Below the pieces are notes generated by a model. It was given only the letters and a program-made list of their open reading frames with translations, was not told the DNA's origin and did no database searches. DNA of 64,000 bases from Bradyrhizobium sp. C9 (GTDB lineage Bacteria; Pseudomonadota; Alphaproteobacteria; Rhizobiales; Xanthobacteraceae). The translations under genes were made by a program, and so were the position numbers. Position 1 is the first letter of the stretch. Each line of letters opens with the position of its first letter. This document shows, in pieces, positions 39,730-47,127 of the stretch. The DNA lies in NCBI RefSeq assembly GCF_002532045.1, contig NZ_NWTG01000004.1, forward strand, positions 372,001-436,000, in the 5' to 3' direction.

Positions 39730-40209
39730 CTAGTGGCCGCCGAACAGCGGGTGGCCGACCCGGTCGCCGGGCTGGATGCCGTATTTCTGCGCGGTGCCGG
39801 CAATCACCTCGAGGACGCCCTTGGCGAGCCCCCGCGACGGAATGATCTTGGTCGACATCGGCTCGGTGTTCTCGGCGATCCGCAGGATGCGCCCGTCGGC
39901 GCGGATGAAGATCATGTCGAGCGAAATGTAGGTGTTCTTCATCCACATCGACACTTCCTGCTCCGGCGTGAAGTCGAACAGCATGCCTTTGCCGTCCGCG
40001 AGCTCCTTCCGGTACATCAGGCCGGTCTCCTTCTCCTGCTCGGTGGTCGCCATTTCGACGGAGAAGACGTGCACGCCGGATTTGGTGACGATCTCGAGCG
40101 GCTGGACGCTGGCGGCCTGCGCCGCCGGGGACAGCAGCGCGCCGAACATCATGATGAGGGAGGCCAGCAGCCACGGGCGGAGCCGCCCAACCATGCGATC
40201 GAAATTCAT
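39730..40209 (-). CDS. Exported DUF192 family protein
   Basis: A 159-residue protein with an N-terminal signal sequence (R-P-W-L-L-A-S-L-I-M-M-F-G-A-L-L-S-P-A-A-Q-A-A) and a DUF192 domain (about 45-155): E-T-G-L-M-Y-R-K-E-L, M-W-M-K-N-T-Y-I-S-L-D-M-I-F-I and G-V-L-E-V-I-A-G-T-A. The family is widespread and its biochemical role is unknown to me. ATG at 40209 is used; an in-frame TTG lies two codons upstream. Confidence 0.9.
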   Translation of the reverse strand: MNFDRMVGRLRPWLLASLIMMFGALLSPAAQAASVQPLEIVTKSGVHVFSVEMATTEQEKETGLMYRKELADGKGMLFDFTPEQEVSMWMKNTYISLDMIFIRADGRILRIAENTEPMSTKIIPSRGLAKGVLEVIAGTAQKYGIQPGDRVGHPLFGGH

Positions 40210-40332
40210 CGACAAATACTCACACCGGGGAAGATTTTCCGGCGGACCCTAACCCGATGATTGCGCCAAATGCCAGAGCCCTGACAGCTCGCCCGCGGCT
40301 CACGTTTCCGTCAGGGGAGTCCAGCTCAGGGC

Positions 40333-40995
40333 TCAGTGCGACGACAGCGCCGAGGGGCCGGTCTCCGGGTGGATCTCGGCGGCCATCATGCCCTTGGAGC
40401 CGGGCCCGAACCGCACCAGCACATACTGGCCGGGACGCAGCTCGGTCATGCCGAAGCGGCGCAGCGTCTCCATGTGCACGAAGATGTCCGGCGTGCCCTC
40501 GCCGCAAGTCACGAAGCCGAAGCCGCGCAGCCGGTTGAACCACTTGACCTGTGCACGCTCGAGCCCGCTGGTCGCGGTCACCGTGACATGGGTTCGCGGC
40601 GGCAGCATCTGCGCCGGATGGATCGCGGTCGACTCGTCCATCGAGACGATGCGGAAGGCCTGGTAGCCCTTCGCGCGCTGCACGCACTCGACGACGAGCC
40701 GCGCGCCCTCATAGGCGGTCTGGTAGCCGTCGCGCCGCAGCACCGTCACGTGCAGCAGGATATCGGGCCAGCCATTGTCGGGGACGATGAAGCCGTAGCC
40801 TTTCGAGGCGTCGAACCATTTGATGACGCCGGAGACTTCGACGAGGTTGGCCGCGGCGTCGCCGAGGCCGGAGAAGGCATCCAGCGCCGGATCGCGCGGC
40901 GCGCTGCCGTACTCGCCTTGTGCAATCCTGCTTTGCCCAACTCCGCCTATCGGCGGTCCACCGAGCTTCTTGGACTCAAATCCGTCCGACCCCAT
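40333..40995 (-). CDS. Double cold-shock domain protein
   Basis: A 220-residue protein with two cold-shock (OB-fold) domains, about residues 53-118 and 143-210. Domain 1 has the RNP-like G-V-I-K-W-F-D-A-S-K-G-Y-G-F-I; domain 2 has A-Q-V-K-W-F-N-R-L-R-G-F-G-F-V and D-I-F-V-H-M-E-T-L. Tandem CSD proteins of this size are known in alphaproteobacteria (Caulobacter CspC/CspD type), where they act in stationary phase rather than cold shock. ATG at 40995; a GTG upstream at 41010 is possible. Confidence 0.93.
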   Translation of the reverse strand: MGSDGFESKKLGGPPIGGVGQSRIAQGEYGSAPRDPALDAFSGLGDAAANLVEVSGVIKWFDASKGYGFIVPDNGWPDILLHVTVLRRDGYQTAYEGARLVVECVQRAKGYQAFRIVSMDESTAIHPAQMLPPRTHVTVTATSGLERAQVKWFNRLRGFGFVTCGEGTPDIFVHMETLRRFGMTELRPGQYVLVRFGPGSKGMMAAEIHPETGPSALSSH

Positions 40996-41194
40996 GACCC
41001 CGGACCCCACACATCAAATGCAGAGCGCCGACGTTGCGGCGCACCCTGGACACGCTGCTCTCCATGACCAACTCATTTGGACGCCGCGCGAATCTCTCAA
41101 CCAAAAGATAACACTCCCGCTTGCCGGGCATAGCTAAAAAACGATTCTTGCGGGAACTATGAACAGGCTTGCACGGCCGCGAATCAATCGGGCG

Positions 41195-41956
41195 TCAATT
41201 GCCTACGAAAGGACCAAGCGTGTCGCCGATGTCATGCCGGATCACCAGGTCGGCGATGTCGTCCTGATCGGTCGGCTCGTTGTTGATGATCACGAGCCGC
41301 GCGCCGCTCTCCTTCGCCATCATCGGAAAGCCTGCGGCGGGCCACACCACCAGCGATGAGCCGATCGCCAGGAACAGGTCGCACTGCCTGGCGAGTTCCG
41401 CCGCGCGACGCATCGCATCCTCGGGCATCGACTGCCCGAACGAGATCGTCGCGGTCTTCACCGGATCGCCGCAGTCGCTGCAGTCGGGCGCACCACCGGT
41501 CTTGTCGAAGTTAAGCTTCACCCATGCGAGATCGTAGTCCTTGCCGCAACCGATGCAGCGGGCGTATGTGGTGTTGCCGTGCAGCTCGATGACGTCGTCG
41601 GCCTTGAAGCCCGACGCCTGATGCAGATTGTCGATGTTTTGGGTGATGATGCCGGGAACCTTGCCGGCGCGGTAAAGCGATGCGAGCGCACGATGCCCGC
41701 GCCCCGGCTTGGCGACCGCAAATGTCGGTTCCATCGCGAAGCGCCGGCGCCACGACTCGTCACGCGCATCCTGACTGGCGACGAACTCGTCGAACGGGAT
41801 CGGCCGGTTGCGCGTCCACAGCCCGCCGGGCGAACGGAAGTCGGGAATACCGCACTCGGTGGAGATACCCGCCCCGGTGAAGGGCACGATCGACGATGCC
41901 TCGGCAATCATGTTGCCGAGTTGCTCGACGCCGCTGCGCAGATCTTTTGCAATCAC
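41195..41956 (-). CDS. NAD-dependent protein deacylase, Sir2 family (sirtuin)
   Basis: Removes acyl groups from lysines using NAD. The 253-residue product has the NAD-binding G-A-G-I-S-T-E-C-G-I-P-D-F-R-S motif (about 29-43), T-Q-N-I-D-N-L-H, the catalytic His in E-L-H-G-N, two Cys pairs (C-I-G-C and C-S-D-C) for zinc, and G-S-S-L-V-V-W-P-A. The start is a GTG at 41956; an ATG 15 codons in would cut the N-terminal helix. Cys-type Zn module and length fit class II/III or U sirtuins. Confidence 0.93.
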   Translation of the reverse strand: MIAKDLRSGVEQLGNMIAEASSIVPFTGAGISTECGIPDFRSPGGLWTRNRPIPFDEFVASQDARDESWRRRFAMEPTFAVAKPGRGHRALASLYRAGKVPGIITQNIDNLHQASGFKADDVIELHGNTTYARCIGCGKDYDLAWVKLNFDKTGGAPDCSDCGDPVKTATISFGQSMPEDAMRRAAELARQCDLFLAIGSSLVVWPAAGFPMMAKESGARLVIINNEPTDQDDIADLVIRHDIGDTLGPFVGN

Positions 41957-42222
41957 TGGGAATGATCCGGTTGGCCGACCGCGACTATAGCATGGTCGGA
42001 GCGATTGCGAGTACGACCGTCACGCGAGCGATCGGCTGCGGTCAGGTCGTAGCGATCGCGTTGGCGACCTGCTCCGCCGGCGCATCGCCTTGTCGCACTT
42101 TCGCTGCCTTCCTTCGGCTGCCTTGGCTTGATCACAATCCTGCAAAGTCTGCTCCGCATTGACGCCCAATTCACCGATGCCAATGCGCGGCGGGGATAGG
42201 ACCATGACGAAGAGGATGGGCA

Positions 42223-42384
42223 ATGGCCGATCAGAAAGACAGTGCCGCGCGCGAGCGCGAAGAGATCGTCGCACGCGTTGCCAGCTTCCGCGCGACGCAG
42301 CAGAAGTTCGAGCGCGATCGCCAGGAATATTACGATAACACGCTCGGCAATGTCTGGAGCGGATTGCAACGCAAGAGCGCCTGA
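42223..42384 (+). CDS. Small charged protein (53 aa), unknown
   Basis: A 53-residue protein too short for most gene finders: M-A-D-Q-K-D-S-A-A-R-E-R-E-E-I-V, then S-F-R-A-T-Q-Q-K-F-E-R-D-R-Q-E-Y-Y-D. It is strongly helical and charged, with no signal or membrane segment. A good ribosome site (AGAGGA) lies 8-13 bases upstream, and codon usage matches the neighbours. Function unknown. Confidence 0.7.
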   Translation: MADQKDSAAREREEIVARVASFRATQQKFERDRQEYYDNTLGNVWSGLQRKSA

Positions 42385-42461
42385 TGCCACCCCGACCGCG
42401 TGCGCTCGCCGGACGATCGACGCCAACGCGCACCCGCACGATCACACCCTGACGCGCAGTT

Positions 42462-42492
42462 GAAAAAGCCCGGAGCGATGTGCTCCGGGCTC
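42462..42492 (-). terminator. Rho-independent terminator, minus direction
   Basis: Stem AGCCCGGAGC / GCTCCGGGCT (42467-42491) with TTTTTC following on the minus strand. It lies just after the stop of the Tyr/Gly-rich secreted protein gene. Confidence 0.88.
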
Positions 42493-42499
42493 GTCGCCG

Positions 42500-42778
42500 T
42501 TACCAATAGTGGCGGTAGTAGTGGTGCCGATAATACGGACCGCGATAGTAGACGTATCCGTCATCATAGTAGCCGTAGCGCGGGCCATAATAACCGTAAC
42601 CGGGCCCGTACCCGTAATAGCGTGGGCCGTAATACGCGCCGGCCGCGCCCGCAGCGAGTGCGCCGGCGGCCAGACCGAACGCCAGGCCAGGGCCGATACC
42701 GCGCGCCTGGGCCGGCGCCGTGACCATCGTCGCACCAACCGTCGCAACCGTCGCCAGAACTGCCAATGTCCTTTTCAT
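42500..42778 (-). CDS. Secreted tyrosine/glycine-rich small protein
   Basis: A 92-residue exported protein. M-K-R-T-L-A-V-L-A-T-V starts a signal peptide ending near A-P-A-Q-A; a short Gly/Ala hydrophobic stretch follows, and the rest repeats Y-Y-G-x-x-Y-G-Y-Y units ending in a His/Tyr tail (Y-Y-R-H-H-Y-Y-R-H-Y-W). Such proteins are frequent in Bradyrhizobium; function unknown. GAGGTTCC precedes the ATG, and a terminator follows the stop. Confidence 0.85.
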   Translation of the reverse strand: MKRTLAVLATVATVGATMVTAPAQARGIGPGLAFGLAAGALAAGAAGAYYGPRYYGYGPGYGYYGPRYGYYDDGYVYYRGPYYRHHYYRHYW

Positions 42779-42950
42779 GGGGAACCTCCTCGCGTGGTTA
42801 TGTCGACCAACGCGGGCGCAATGGGATGGTTGCAGCAAAACGCCTGCCCGGGTTCCGCAGCCATGCGATAGCGCAAAGCTACCATCGGTTAGCGCTGGAA
42901 CAAAAACACAACCTCAATGATTAGCTATTCCGTGAGCGAGGTTGGCATCG

Positions 42951-43052
42951 ATGCCGGCGTGGATGGAACTGCTGCTGAATGTGATGGGCTTTGCCGGCTT
43001 TATCGGCATCGCGATGTATCACAAGCATCCGAATGGAAAGCTGCCGGACTGA
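42951..43052 (+). CDS. Small hydrophobic protein (33 aa), possible
   Basis: A 33-codon frame: M-P-A-W-M-E-L-L-L-N-V-M-G-F-A-G-F-I, then G-I-A-M-Y-H-K-H-P-N-G. It encodes one membrane-spanning helix followed by a short basic tail. GCGAGG lies about 13 bases before the ATG. The amphipathic, membrane-anchor-like design argues for a real microprotein, but size alone makes this uncertain. Confidence 0.5.
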   Translation: MPAWMELLLNVMGFAGFIGIAMYHKHPNGKLPD

Positions 43053-43098
43053 GCGCCAGGACGCGGCTCGGCTTTTCCATTTTAGTTCGATTTCTGCT

Positions 43099-43284
43099 CT
43101 AGTTAGACTTCCGCGCCTCTCCCGCCGTGCGGACCAGCCGGTCCGCCTTCACCAGCACCTTGCCACTCTCCTGCTGCGGCCGAAGCCAGAAGCTGAGCGC
43201 GACAAAGGCGGAACAGAGCAGCAAGCCGACCACCATCACGCGCCGGTGGGTCGGTCTGTCCGCACTATGGAACGATGGCATCAT
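43099..43284 (-). CDS. Small single-pass membrane protein (61 aa), unknown
   Basis: M-M-P-S-F-H-S-A-D-R-P-T-H-R-R then a hydrophobic helix (V-M-V-V-G-L-L-L-C-S-A-F-V-A-L-S-F-W-L) and a polar C-terminus with K-V-L-V-K-A-D-R-L-V-R-T-A-G. The basic residues before the helix predict the N-terminus inside. I recall similar small proteins in Bradyrhizobium but no function. Confidence 0.65.
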   Translation of the reverse strand: MMPSFHSADRPTHRRVMVVGLLLCSAFVALSFWLRPQQESGKVLVKADRLVRTAGEARKSN

Positions 43285-43518
43285 GGGCTGTCACCTGCAA
43301 CCATCCCTACCGCAATCGCAGGTGGTGACAACGCGACCTTGCTCTTAACCTAACCCGGTAGGGTTAGCGGTGGCGTGGTAAGGCGGCCGTGGGATTGTCG
43401 CGACATCCATCCACAACGATATCCCGCGCCTATCCGCAGCAAATCCACAGCCTCAATAAGTCCATTTGCTCAACAAACTCACGCTCTTGCTGCGCACTCG
43501 TCCACAGCCTTGCCGCAA

Positions 43519-43866
43519 TCAGGCGTCGGCCAGCCTTTTCAGCGTTGCCTGGAAGCTCAGGCTGCGGGTTCCAACCAGCACGGTCCCGAACACTTCGGCC
43601 TGGTCACCGCTGAAGGTGCCGGAAAAGCCGCTCGTCACCTCCTGGCCGGCGAACAGCGGCCGGGCGAACAGGTCGGAAAACGGAGAATGCTGGTTGGTCT
43701 TGAGATGCCCCTTCCAGGTGCCCTCGCCCGCCGTGTAGGCCCCGATCGACCAGAAGTACGGTCCGCCTCCGAGCAGCAGACCATCGCGCAGGATCAGGAC
43801 ACCACTGTCGCGCCCCCGCACGCCGTCCGTCATATGGATGTGGATCGAATAGAGCCCGTTCCTCAT
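43519..43866 (-). CDS. GrlR-like small regulatory-domain protein
   Basis: A 115-residue beta-rich protein beginning M-R-N-G-L-Y-S-I-H-I-H-M-T-D-G-V and containing D-S-G-V-L-I-L-R-D-G and G-T-F-S-G-D-Q. The layout N-G-L-Y...G-G...Y.G-.-W is that of the GrlR-like fold, named after a negative regulator of type III secretion in enterobacteria. Bradyrhizobium carries several such proteins without GrlA, so the regulatory role is not assured here. Confidence 0.7.
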   Translation of the reverse strand: MRNGLYSIHIHMTDGVRGRDSGVLILRDGLLLGGGPYFWSIGAYTAGEGTWKGHLKTNQHSPFSDLFARPLFAGQEVTSGFSGTFSGDQAEVFGTVLVGTRSLSFQATLKRLADA

Positions 43867-44033
43867 CGATCGCGCCGTCCGGTCGCAAAGGCCCGCAGTA
43901 TCCCGCCAAGCAGGGCGGCAGGCGAGCGGCCCGATACCGCACAGCCGTTGATTCGGGCCTCAAGCGCGAGTTGAGGCGCTTACAAATCGTTAAGAAAGCC
44001 CTGACAAGGTTCGACAGCCGGAGGGAGAGAGCC

Positions 44034-44207
44034 ATGCTCATTTACCCCGTACCTGTCGAAGTGACGCAGGCCAGAGTGCAGCTCGTCGTCGATCAAACGG
44101 CGAAGGAGCAGCCGCGCGTCATCAGCGAGGACGTGCTCGACGTCTTCGCCGCCAAGAACAAGGCCGACCGCGATGCCGTCGAGACCCTTCTCGACATCAA
44201 GGTGTAA
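44034..44207 (+). CDS. Small conserved-looking protein (57 aa), unknown
   Basis: Starts M-L-I-Y-P-V-P-V-E-V-T-Q-A-R-V and ends D-A-V-E-T-L-L-D-I-K-V. It has a beta-rich N-terminal half and a helical C-terminal half with no signal or membrane part. A strong ribosome site (GGAGGGAGAG) lies 4-13 bases before the ATG at 44034, which decides this start over the frame's upstream extension. Function unknown. Confidence 0.7.
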   Translation: MLIYPVPVEVTQARVQLVVDQTAKEQPRVISEDVLDVFAAKNKADRDAVETLLDIKV

Positions 44208-44354
44208 GATCGCAACCAGCCTTGAGGCGCTTGCATTGCACATTTGCCGGCGCAGCTCCCGCGCGATCCGACGGCCCGGCCGCCCTTGGGCGCCGTCGCA
44301 GCCTCGCCAGATCTTTCCTTTGAACCTTTTGCGCGGTGCCAAGACAAAAATGCG

Positions 44355-44427
44355 CTGGGGATTTCAGGGCCCAGCATTCGGCGCAGCGCTGTGGGACGAG
44401 CATATTCCGTCTACGCGGCGCTGTTGC
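44355..44427 (+). repeat. 73-bp structured repeat, copy B
   Basis: Second copy of the element at 39381-39453: same 20-base head (CTGGGGATTTCAGGGCCCAG), same CATATTCCG core and the same tail up to one base (GCGGCGCTGTTGC). The variable block CAGCGC pairs with GCGCTG here, whereas copy A pairs CGACGC with GCGTTG, so pairing is kept although bases differ. Confidence 0.8.
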
Positions 44428-44507
44428 ATTTTACAAATTCAACTTTAAGTTTGGTCCCCAACAGTTGACGGCTCACGCCCTGAGAGATCCCCAGTCCGTC
44501 AACTGGG

Positions 44508-44543
44508 AAAGCCCCGCATCCAGCCTGCGGGGCTTTCTATTTT
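44508..44543 (+). terminator. Rho-independent terminator
   Basis: Perfect 11-bp stem AAAGCCCCGCA / TGCGGGGCTTT with a 7-nt loop, then CTATTTT. Immediately upstream, CCCAGT-CCGTCA-ACTGGG and AGTTGACGG...CCGTCAACT are alternative, mutually exclusive hairpins. Confidence 0.75.
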
Positions 44544-44625
44544 GGGGATGCTGGAACCTGCCGTCGCAAGGCACCGCTCGATGTCCGCTTGCCGGCACGA
44601 TCACCCAATGCCGATCGGCATCAGA

Positions 44626-44658
44626 CCTCGCGCGCCCACGCGCGGGGTTTTGCTTTTT
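44626..44658 (+). terminator. Rho-independent terminator
   Basis: GC stem CCTCGCGCG / CGCGCGGGG with a 4-nt loop, followed by TTTTGCTTTTT. No coding gene ends just before it, so it probably ends a non-coding transcript. Confidence 0.65.
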
Positions 44659-44743
44659 AGAGGACGTCCAACCTCGCGCGTCCTTGATTGGCCGTGATGG
44701 GCATTCGATGAGATAGAGGGCCGTGCCTCCAAGGCTCGACCAC

Positions 44744-44787
44744 GAAAGCCCCGTCCCAGAATTTTCCTGGGCGGGGCTTTCTCGTAT
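44744..44787 (+). terminator. Terminator-like long hairpin
   Basis: Stem GAAAGCCCC-GT-CCCAG / CTGGG-C-GGGGCTTTC with an AT-rich loop (AATTTTC); the 3' side continues TCTCGTATC. The T-run is weak in both directions. It lies 190 bp before the glyoxalase gene. Confidence 0.55.
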
Positions 44788-44974
44788 CGCGTGCAGCATG
44801 AGCGTGTCGCCGGTCGCTCAATGCGAAGGCTCGCGAAAGCTTGACAACGCAACCGCTGCGAACGGTCGGCAAAAGTCGTGCAAGCCCCTGCCCCGCGCGG
44901 CGTTTTGCTGCTATTTCTTGGCGCGTCTCGCCCGAGCCAAAACAAAATCTCGTAATTCCCAGGAGGACAAGAAA

Positions 44975-45427
44975 ATGCGCTATCTGCACACCATGCTGCG
45001 CGTCCGCAATCTCGATGTCGCGATGAAATTCTATCAGGACGCGCTGGGGCTGAAGGAAGTGCGTCGCATCGACAATGACAAGGGCCGCTTCACGCTGGTG
45101 TTTCTCTGCGCGGAGGAAGATCTCCATCTGCTCAAGTCGCTGCCGCAGAGCCGCGGCGCGCCGCTGGTCGAATTGACCTACAATTGGGACGAGGAGAAAT
45201 ACGGCGAGGACCGCCATTTCGGCCATCTCGCCTACGAGGTCGACGACATCTACGCGACCTGCGAGAAGCTGATGAAGATGGGCGTCACCATCAATCGTCC
45301 GCCGCGCGACGGCAACATGGCGTTCGTGCGTTCGCCCGACCTGCACTCGATCGAGATCCTGCAGAAGGGCGATCCGAAGGCGCCGGCCGAACCATGGGCC
45401 TCGATGCCGAACACCGGGCACTGGTAA
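44975..45427 (+). CDS. gloA: Lactoylglutathione lyase (glyoxalase I)
   Basis: Converts the methylglyoxal-glutathione hemithioacetal to S-lactoylglutathione. The 150-residue product starts M-R-Y-L-H-T-M-L-R-V-R-N and has the VOC-fold metal ligands: His near the start (L-H-T-M), Glu in L-V-E-L-T-Y-N-W, His in G-H-L-A-Y-E-V and Glu in S-I-E-I-L-Q. AGGAGGAC lies 7-14 bases before the ATG, a near-perfect ribosome site that settles the start. Confidence 0.95.
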   Translation: MRYLHTMLRVRNLDVAMKFYQDALGLKEVRRIDNDKGRFTLVFLCAEEDLHLLKSLPQSRGAPLVELTYNWDEEKYGEDRHFGHLAYEVDDIYATCEKLMKMGVTINRPPRDGNMAFVRSPDLHSIEILQKGDPKAPAEPWASMPNTGHW

Positions 45428-45550
45428 ACGCCACGCCCGCGCGCCTGTTCCTGATCCGCGTTTCTCCATCGGTGAAGCGCGGAGCGATCGCGAGGAACAT
45501 GGCGCTTTGGTTGACGTTGCCTCCTCACACGAATGCGAGGAGGCGAGGAG

Positions 45551-45631
45551 ATGGGAAAAGGACTTTTGCTTTGGCTGTTGGGTGTGCCGATCCCGGTGAT
45601 CATCGTGCTGTGGTTGCTGTTCGGTCACTGA
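45551..45631 (+). CDS. Small membrane protein (26 aa)
   Basis: M-G-K-G-L-L-L-W-L-L-G-V-P-I-P-V-I-I, then V-L-W-L-L-F-G-H, a single hydrophobic helix with a central Pro-x-Pro. GAGGAGGCGAGGAG directly precedes the ATG and a strong terminator follows at 45654, so it is a complete small transcription unit. I recall near-identical peptides in related genomes; the function is unknown. Confidence 0.7.
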   Translation: MGKGLLLWLLGVPIPVIIVLWLLFGH

Positions 45632-45653
45632 CCGCGATTTGACTGATATCGAC

Positions 45654-45688
45654 GAGGCTCTGCCGCACCGCGGCGGAGCCTCTTTTTT
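45654..45688 (+). terminator. Rho-independent terminator
   Basis: Stem GAGGCTC-TG-CCGC / GCGG-CG-GAGCCTC followed by TTTTTT; it lies 22 bp after the 26-residue protein gene. Confidence 0.92.
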
Positions 45689-45771
45689 GCGCTCGGTACA
45701 ATTCAGCCCGCGCATTTCGGCGACGATTCGGCTAAGAACGCGCGCAAAGCAACAGCGGAAAGAAACGCGTG

Positions 45772-46413
45772 ATGGACAGCAAGCCGCAACTGACGATCTG
45801 GGGCCGGCCGAATTCGGTCAATGTGCAGAAAGTGCTGTGGTGTCTCGCCGAGCTCGACGTCCCGTATCAGCGCATCGATGCCGGCATGCAGTTCGGCAAG
45901 AACGATCAGCCTGATTATCTCGCGATGAATCCGAACGGCCGCGTCCCGACGCTGGTCGACGGCGACTACGTGCTGTGGGAATCCAATTCGGTGATGCGCT
46001 ATCTCTGCATGGCCTACGGCCAGAGCTCGCCGGTCTATCCGCAGGCGCCGAAGGCGCGCGCGGCCGTCGACCGCTGGCTCGACTGGACGCTGTCGACGCT
46101 GCAACCGGTCGAGCGCCCGCTGTTCTGGGGGCTGGTGCGCACGGCGCCCGACAAGCGCGACATGGTTCAGAGCCAGAAGGACGCCGATGCCGCGGGCGCG
46201 GTATGGCGCGTCGTCGAGGCACAACTTGCAAGCCGCCGCTACGTCGAGGGCGATCAGTTCACGATCGCCGACATCGCGCTCGGCGCCTTTGCGCGGCGCT
46301 GGTTCGGTGTCGAGGGCGTGACCAAGCCGAAGCTGCCGCATCTCGAACGCTGGTTCGCCGAGATCGCGCAGCGGCCGGCCTTCGTGCGCATCGTCGCGCC
46401 GCCGATGTCGTGA
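45772..46413 (+). CDS. Glutathione S-transferase family protein
   Basis: A 213-residue soluble GST. The N-terminal thioredoxin-like domain (1-80) has L-T-I-W-G-R-P-N-S-V-N-V-Q-K-V (the Ser/Asn there is the likely glutathione-activating site) and M-N-P-N-G-R-V-P-T-L plus E-S-N-S-V; the helical C-terminal domain has F-T-I-A-D-I-A-L-G. ATG at 45772; a GTG immediately before it is an alternative. Substrate unknown. Confidence 0.92.
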   Translation: MDSKPQLTIWGRPNSVNVQKVLWCLAELDVPYQRIDAGMQFGKNDQPDYLAMNPNGRVPTLVDGDYVLWESNSVMRYLCMAYGQSSPVYPQAPKARAAVDRWLDWTLSTLQPVERPLFWGLVRTAPDKRDMVQSQKDADAAGAVWRVVEAQLASRRYVEGDQFTIADIALGAFARRWFGVEGVTKPKLPHLERWFAEIAQRPAFVRIVAPPMS

Positions 46414-46425
46414 GCGGCTAGCCGC

Positions 46426-46671
46426 TCAGCGTCCGCTGGATACGCCTGCTCCGACGCTGACGGCGCCACCAAGCTTCACACAGGTGTCGGAGCCCTCGAC
46501 CTTGACGAAGCCCGGTCCGAACGACGCGCAGGGATTGCTCCGCGTCATGGACTTCGACGGCAGGTTTCTCCCGGCATCGGGCGGCGTCTGGAAATTGCGG
46601 CGGTCGCCGGCCTGCGCGAACGCGGCGGCGGGAAGCAGGACGGCGATGAGGGCGAAGCAGGTCTTGCGCAT
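46426..46671 (-). CDS. Small secreted protein with porin-like motif
   Basis: An 81-residue protein with a signal peptide (M-R-K-T-C-F-A-L-I-A-V-L-L-P-A-A-A-F-A-Q-A). The mature end contains F-G-P-G-F-V-K-V-E-G-S-D-T-C-V-K-L-G-G-A, resembling the start of mature alphaproteobacterial porins (Y-x-x-x-G-T-D-T-C-x-K-I-G-G), but the protein stops about 15 residues later, before any barrel. It may be a stand-alone small protein or a truncated porin-type gene. It follows the PilZ gene by 31 bp on the same strand. Confidence 0.75.
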   Translation of the reverse strand: MRKTCFALIAVLLPAAAFAQAGDRRNFQTPPDAGRNLPSKSMTRSNPCASFGPGFVKVEGSDTCVKLGGAVSVGAGVSSGR

Positions 46672-46702
46672 CCGGCCTTTTATCGCGCGCGGAGAGATCA
46701 GG

Positions 46703-46960
46703 CTAGCGCACGAATCTGACGCCGAACGTCTTGCCCTCGCGCCAGACCACTTCGCAGGCGCGCCCGGTACGGGCGTCGCGCGAAAACGCCAGCCGCAGCT
46801 TGGCCGGCAGCGTGTTGTTGTCCTGCACGGTGATTTTTGCGCCCGACGAGGAAATGTCTTCGACCACACACGGCCGCGCGGCGAATCCGCCGTCGAGCGT
46901 GATCCAGCCGGATTGACGCAGCGATTTGCGCGTTTCGCGCTTCTTGGATCCTAGAGCCAT
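46703..46960 (-). CDS. PilZ-domain protein
   Basis: An 85-residue protein that is little more than one PilZ domain: R-E-T-R-K-S-L-R-Q-S-G-W-I at the N-terminus (an R-x-x-x-R-like c-di-GMP motif), V-E-D-I-S-S-S-G-A-K-I (the D-x-S-x-x-G motif) and V-V-W-R-E-G-K-T-F-G-V-R-F near the end. It probably binds c-di-GMP, or has lost binding as many alphaproteobacterial single PilZ proteins have. ATG at 46960 preferred over a GTG one codon upstream. Confidence 0.9.
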   Translation of the reverse strand: MALGSKKRETRKSLRQSGWITLDGGFAARPCVVEDISSSGAKITVQDNNTLPAKLRLAFSRDARTGRACEVVWREGKTFGVRFVR

Positions 46961-47127
46961 CACATCATCCCCGGCTCAGCCGTATCGCCGCGGGCTTACC
47001 AAAGGGTTGCGAAAGATCGGCGGATTGCAACGATTGTGCCGTTGTTCACAGTGCGCCGAACCGCATGGCAAGTCGGTCGCCGGCGCGACAATCCGTTGAG
47101 TTTGCTGGATTTCCGGTTTGGCGCCGA

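Larger units (their letters stand above)
44208..44974. other. RNA-like intergenic region with repeat and several terminators
   Basis: A 767-bp stretch without a supported protein gene. In order it holds the 73-bp repeat copy B (44355-44427), an inverted repeat AGTTGACGG/CCGTCAACT (44463-44504), and terminator-like hairpins at 44508-44536, 44626-44647 and 44744-44781. Frames across it are short or of improbable composition. Small RNAs are the most likely content; see findings. Confidence 0.6.

Noticed and set aside
41992-42160. Plus-strand frame M-V-G-A-I-A-S-T-T-V near the sirtuin promoter
   Set aside because: Weakly hydrophobic but without ribosome site or family resemblance; the following 53-residue gene has a better start signal.
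44473-44799. Minus-strand frame of 108 codons over the terminator cluster
   Set aside because: It runs through three hairpins, has no ribosome site and unnatural composition; the RNA features explain the sequence better.
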